Below, in pieces: positions 62,774 through 64,000 of a stretch of 64,000 nucleotides of DNA. The stretch comes from CAWFGW01 sp963815495 (lineage in GTDB: Bacteria; Bacteroidota; Bacteroidia; Cytophagales; JAAEPT01). Within the stretch, counting starts at the first letter, position 1, and each line of letters begins with the position of its first letter. The position numbers and the translations under genes are program-made. Location of the stretch: positions 62,001 through 126,000 of the forward strand of contig CAWFGW010000007.1 of assembly GCA_963815495.1 (NCBI GenBank), given 5' to 3'. The notes under the pieces were generated by a model. That model was not told the origin of the DNA and made no database searches. It saw nothing but the letters and a program-made list of their open reading frames with translations.

Positions 62774-63754
62774 ATGTTGGAAGGAAAAGATTTGTTATTA
62801 GCTACAAGGAAGTACGCTAAAGAAGATAGAAAAAAGAGCTGGTTTTTATTTTTAAGCACATTTTCTTTGATGATAGCTGCGTATGCTGGTGCTGTTGTAT
62901 CTCCGTTCTTAATCCCTCAGATTATATTTAGCATCCTTGCTGGGCTAATTTCTGTGCGGTTATTCATTATCTATCACGATTATTTGCATAACTCAATCTT
63001 GCAAGATTCATTTTTTGCAAAAACTTTGTTTATGTTTTATGGCTTATTCATGTTAACACCTACCTCTATTTGGAAACGTTCTCATGATTACCACCACGCT
63101 AATAATGCAAAATTATATACTACCAGCATAGGGTCATTTCCTTTAGTTACAAAAAAAGAGTTTTTAGCAGCAAGCAAGAGTGAGCGTGCAAAATACCTTT
63201 TTGTAAGAAATCCTTTTACAATTGCATTTGGCTATTTCTTTGCCTTTTTATGGGGCATGTGTATTCGTACTTTACTTGTAAATCCAAAAAAACATTTGGA
63301 TACATTCTTTGCCATCGTTTTTCATTATGGAATTGGCTTTACAATTTATTATTTCTTTGGCTTCCAAAGCTTTTTCTTTGGGTTCTTCTTTCCTACTTTC
63401 TTCAACTGTGCTTTAGGTGCTTATTTATTTTATGCACAACACAATTTTCCTGGCGCTACTTACAATAATAAAGAAGGATGGGATTATACACATGCTGCAC
63501 TTTATTCATCGAGTTTTATGAAAATGAGTGGTATAATGCACTGGTTCACAGGTAATATTGGTTATCACCATATTCATCACTTAAATCATAAAATTCCATT
63601 TTACAATTTACCCAAAGCTTTTAACGAAATGATTGAACTACAAAAACCGGTAGTCACATCGCTTTCACCATCTGACATCTATAAATGTCTTACCTTAAAA
63701 GTTTGGGACCCTGAAAATGGCAAAATGATTGGTTTAAAAGAAGTTTATGCATAA
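62774..63754 (+). CDS. Membrane fatty-acid desaturase
   Basis: 326 residues, about four to five membrane helices. The three histidine boxes of di-iron membrane desaturases are present: HDYLH, HDYHH and HHIHH (the latter in GYHHIHHLNHKIPFYNLPKAF). IHYDYL-type spacing between box 1 and box 2 is normal. Introduces a double bond into membrane acyl chains. The neighbouring LpxL-type gene suggests joint envelope-lipid remodelling. Confidence 0.88.
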   Translation: MLEGKDLLLATRKYAKEDRKKSWFLFLSTFSLMIAAYAGAVVSPFLIPQIIFSILAGLISVRLFIIYHDYLHNSILQDSFFAKTLFMFYGLFMLTPTSIWKRSHDYHHANNAKLYTTSIGSFPLVTKKEFLAASKSERAKYLFVRNPFTIAFGYFFAFLWGMCIRTLLVNPKKHLDTFFAIVFHYGIGFTIYYFFGFQSFFFGFFFPTFFNCALGAYLFYAQHNFPGATYNNKEGWDYTHAALYSSSFMKMSGIMHWFTGNIGYHHIHHLNHKIPFYNLPKAFNEMIELQKPVVTSLSPSDIYKCLTLKVWDPENGKMIGLKEVYA

Positions 63755-63940
63755 TCAGTTTTGATTGTGCTTAGGCTAAATTTTACTATTAAATATCAAA
63801 ATTTATATACAACTATTTTTTTATGTTTTTTTTTCATTTATTACCATTGAAAACCTATGATTTTCAACATTAAAGCAAATGTTTCAAGAATATAATCCAT
63901 CTATTTCTTTACATTTTATAAGTAAAAATTTTATTCATAT
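63755..63940. other. Intergenic region without visible features
   Basis: 186 bp, very AT-rich, with long T-runs. No terminator hairpin after the desaturase, no small ORF above 16 codons and no perfect TAnnTTTG were found before the last gene. Confidence 0.4.
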
Positions 63941-64000
63941 ATGAAAAAGACTAATCTTATCCCACTCGTATTGGCAATAACCCTAACTGTATGTTTTGCT
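63941..64000 (+). CDS. Start of a secreted protein gene (5' end only)
   Basis: ATG at 63941 opens 20 codons that run to the window end. The translation (KKTNLIPLVLAITLTVCFA) is a typical signal peptide with a possible lipobox-like VCFA. The product is not known. Confidence 0.55.
   Translation, partial: MKKTNLIPLVLAITLTVCFA

Noticed and set aside
1..64000. tRNA, rRNA, CRISPR arrays, prophage or integrative element
   Set aside because: I looked at all gaps over about 100 bp and found no cloverleaf-like sequence, spaced repeats, integrase or phage genes.

Overview
The window comes from the chromosome of a low-GC, probably marine member of the Bacteroidota (Flavobacteriia-like). This is an inference from several signs: promoters of the TTTG-N20-TAnnTTTG type, type IX secretion (T9SS) C-terminal tails, PorT-like barrels, DUF6090, two 7TMR-DISM sensors, LytTR two-component genes and SD-poor starts. 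I saw no rRNA, tRNA, CRISPR array, complete transposon or prophage.

1-13.5 kb, minus strand: a beta-1,3-glucan (laminarin-type) utilisation locus. A tight operon runs from 13529 down to 2708: carbohydrate-binding-like secreted protein, GH16 laminarinase lipoprotein, two outer-membrane beta-barrels, a surface lipoprotein, a GH3 beta-glucosidase and a membrane regulator. A large GH64-like enzyme, cut by the left window edge, follows. There is no SusC/SusD pair. The regulator joins a 7TMR-DISM sensor to the zinc-ribbon/HTH of an IS1595-type transposase. The GH3 and regulator genes are interrupted by single-base shifts at homopolymers. pfkA (14.1-15.1 kb) lies just upstream of the operon.

15.2-29.1 kb, plus strand: a surface-polysaccharide cluster. 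It holds two sugar aminotransferases, a Gfo/Idh oxidoreductase, a deacetylase-like protein, a GT4 glycosyltransferase, a hexapeptide acetyltransferase, a GT-B-like protein, a YfhO-like membrane protein, a flippase, a UDP-GlcNAc 2-epimerase and a nucleotide-sugar 4,6-dehydratase. Part of the set resembles the route to 2,3-diamino-uronic sugars.

29.1-38.5 kb: an operon of ECF sigma factor, Rrf2 regulator with a cysteine cluster, tandem-Usp protein and helical protein, preceded by three 12-bp GTTAAC repeats. Then come an OPT-family transporter, a LytS/LytTR-type two-component pair, small membrane and HMA-like proteins, a barrel protein and a shortened LplT-Aas-like acyltransferase.

38.7-49.5 kb: DUF6090 protein, MscS channel, rhodanese, siroheme enzymes (Met8-like and CobA), DnaJ-domain protein, sulfite/nitrite reductase with its HEPN-like tail split off by a frameshift, OsmC and MetZ. 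Together these form a sulfur-assimilation and sulfur-amino-acid region.

49.6-64 kb: MtnA and a class II aldolase-family protein (possible methylthioribose salvage) flank an overlooked operon of two homologous 33-residue membrane proteins and a 79-residue protein. Then follow a T9SS lamin-tail protein, a 2OG-Fe(II) oxygenase, LapA and MscS proteins, a VOC enzyme, thioredoxin-fold proteins, a 7TMR-DISM/LuxR regulator with two secreted proteins, an LpxL-type acyltransferase, a fatty-acid desaturase and the first 20 codons of a secreted protein.
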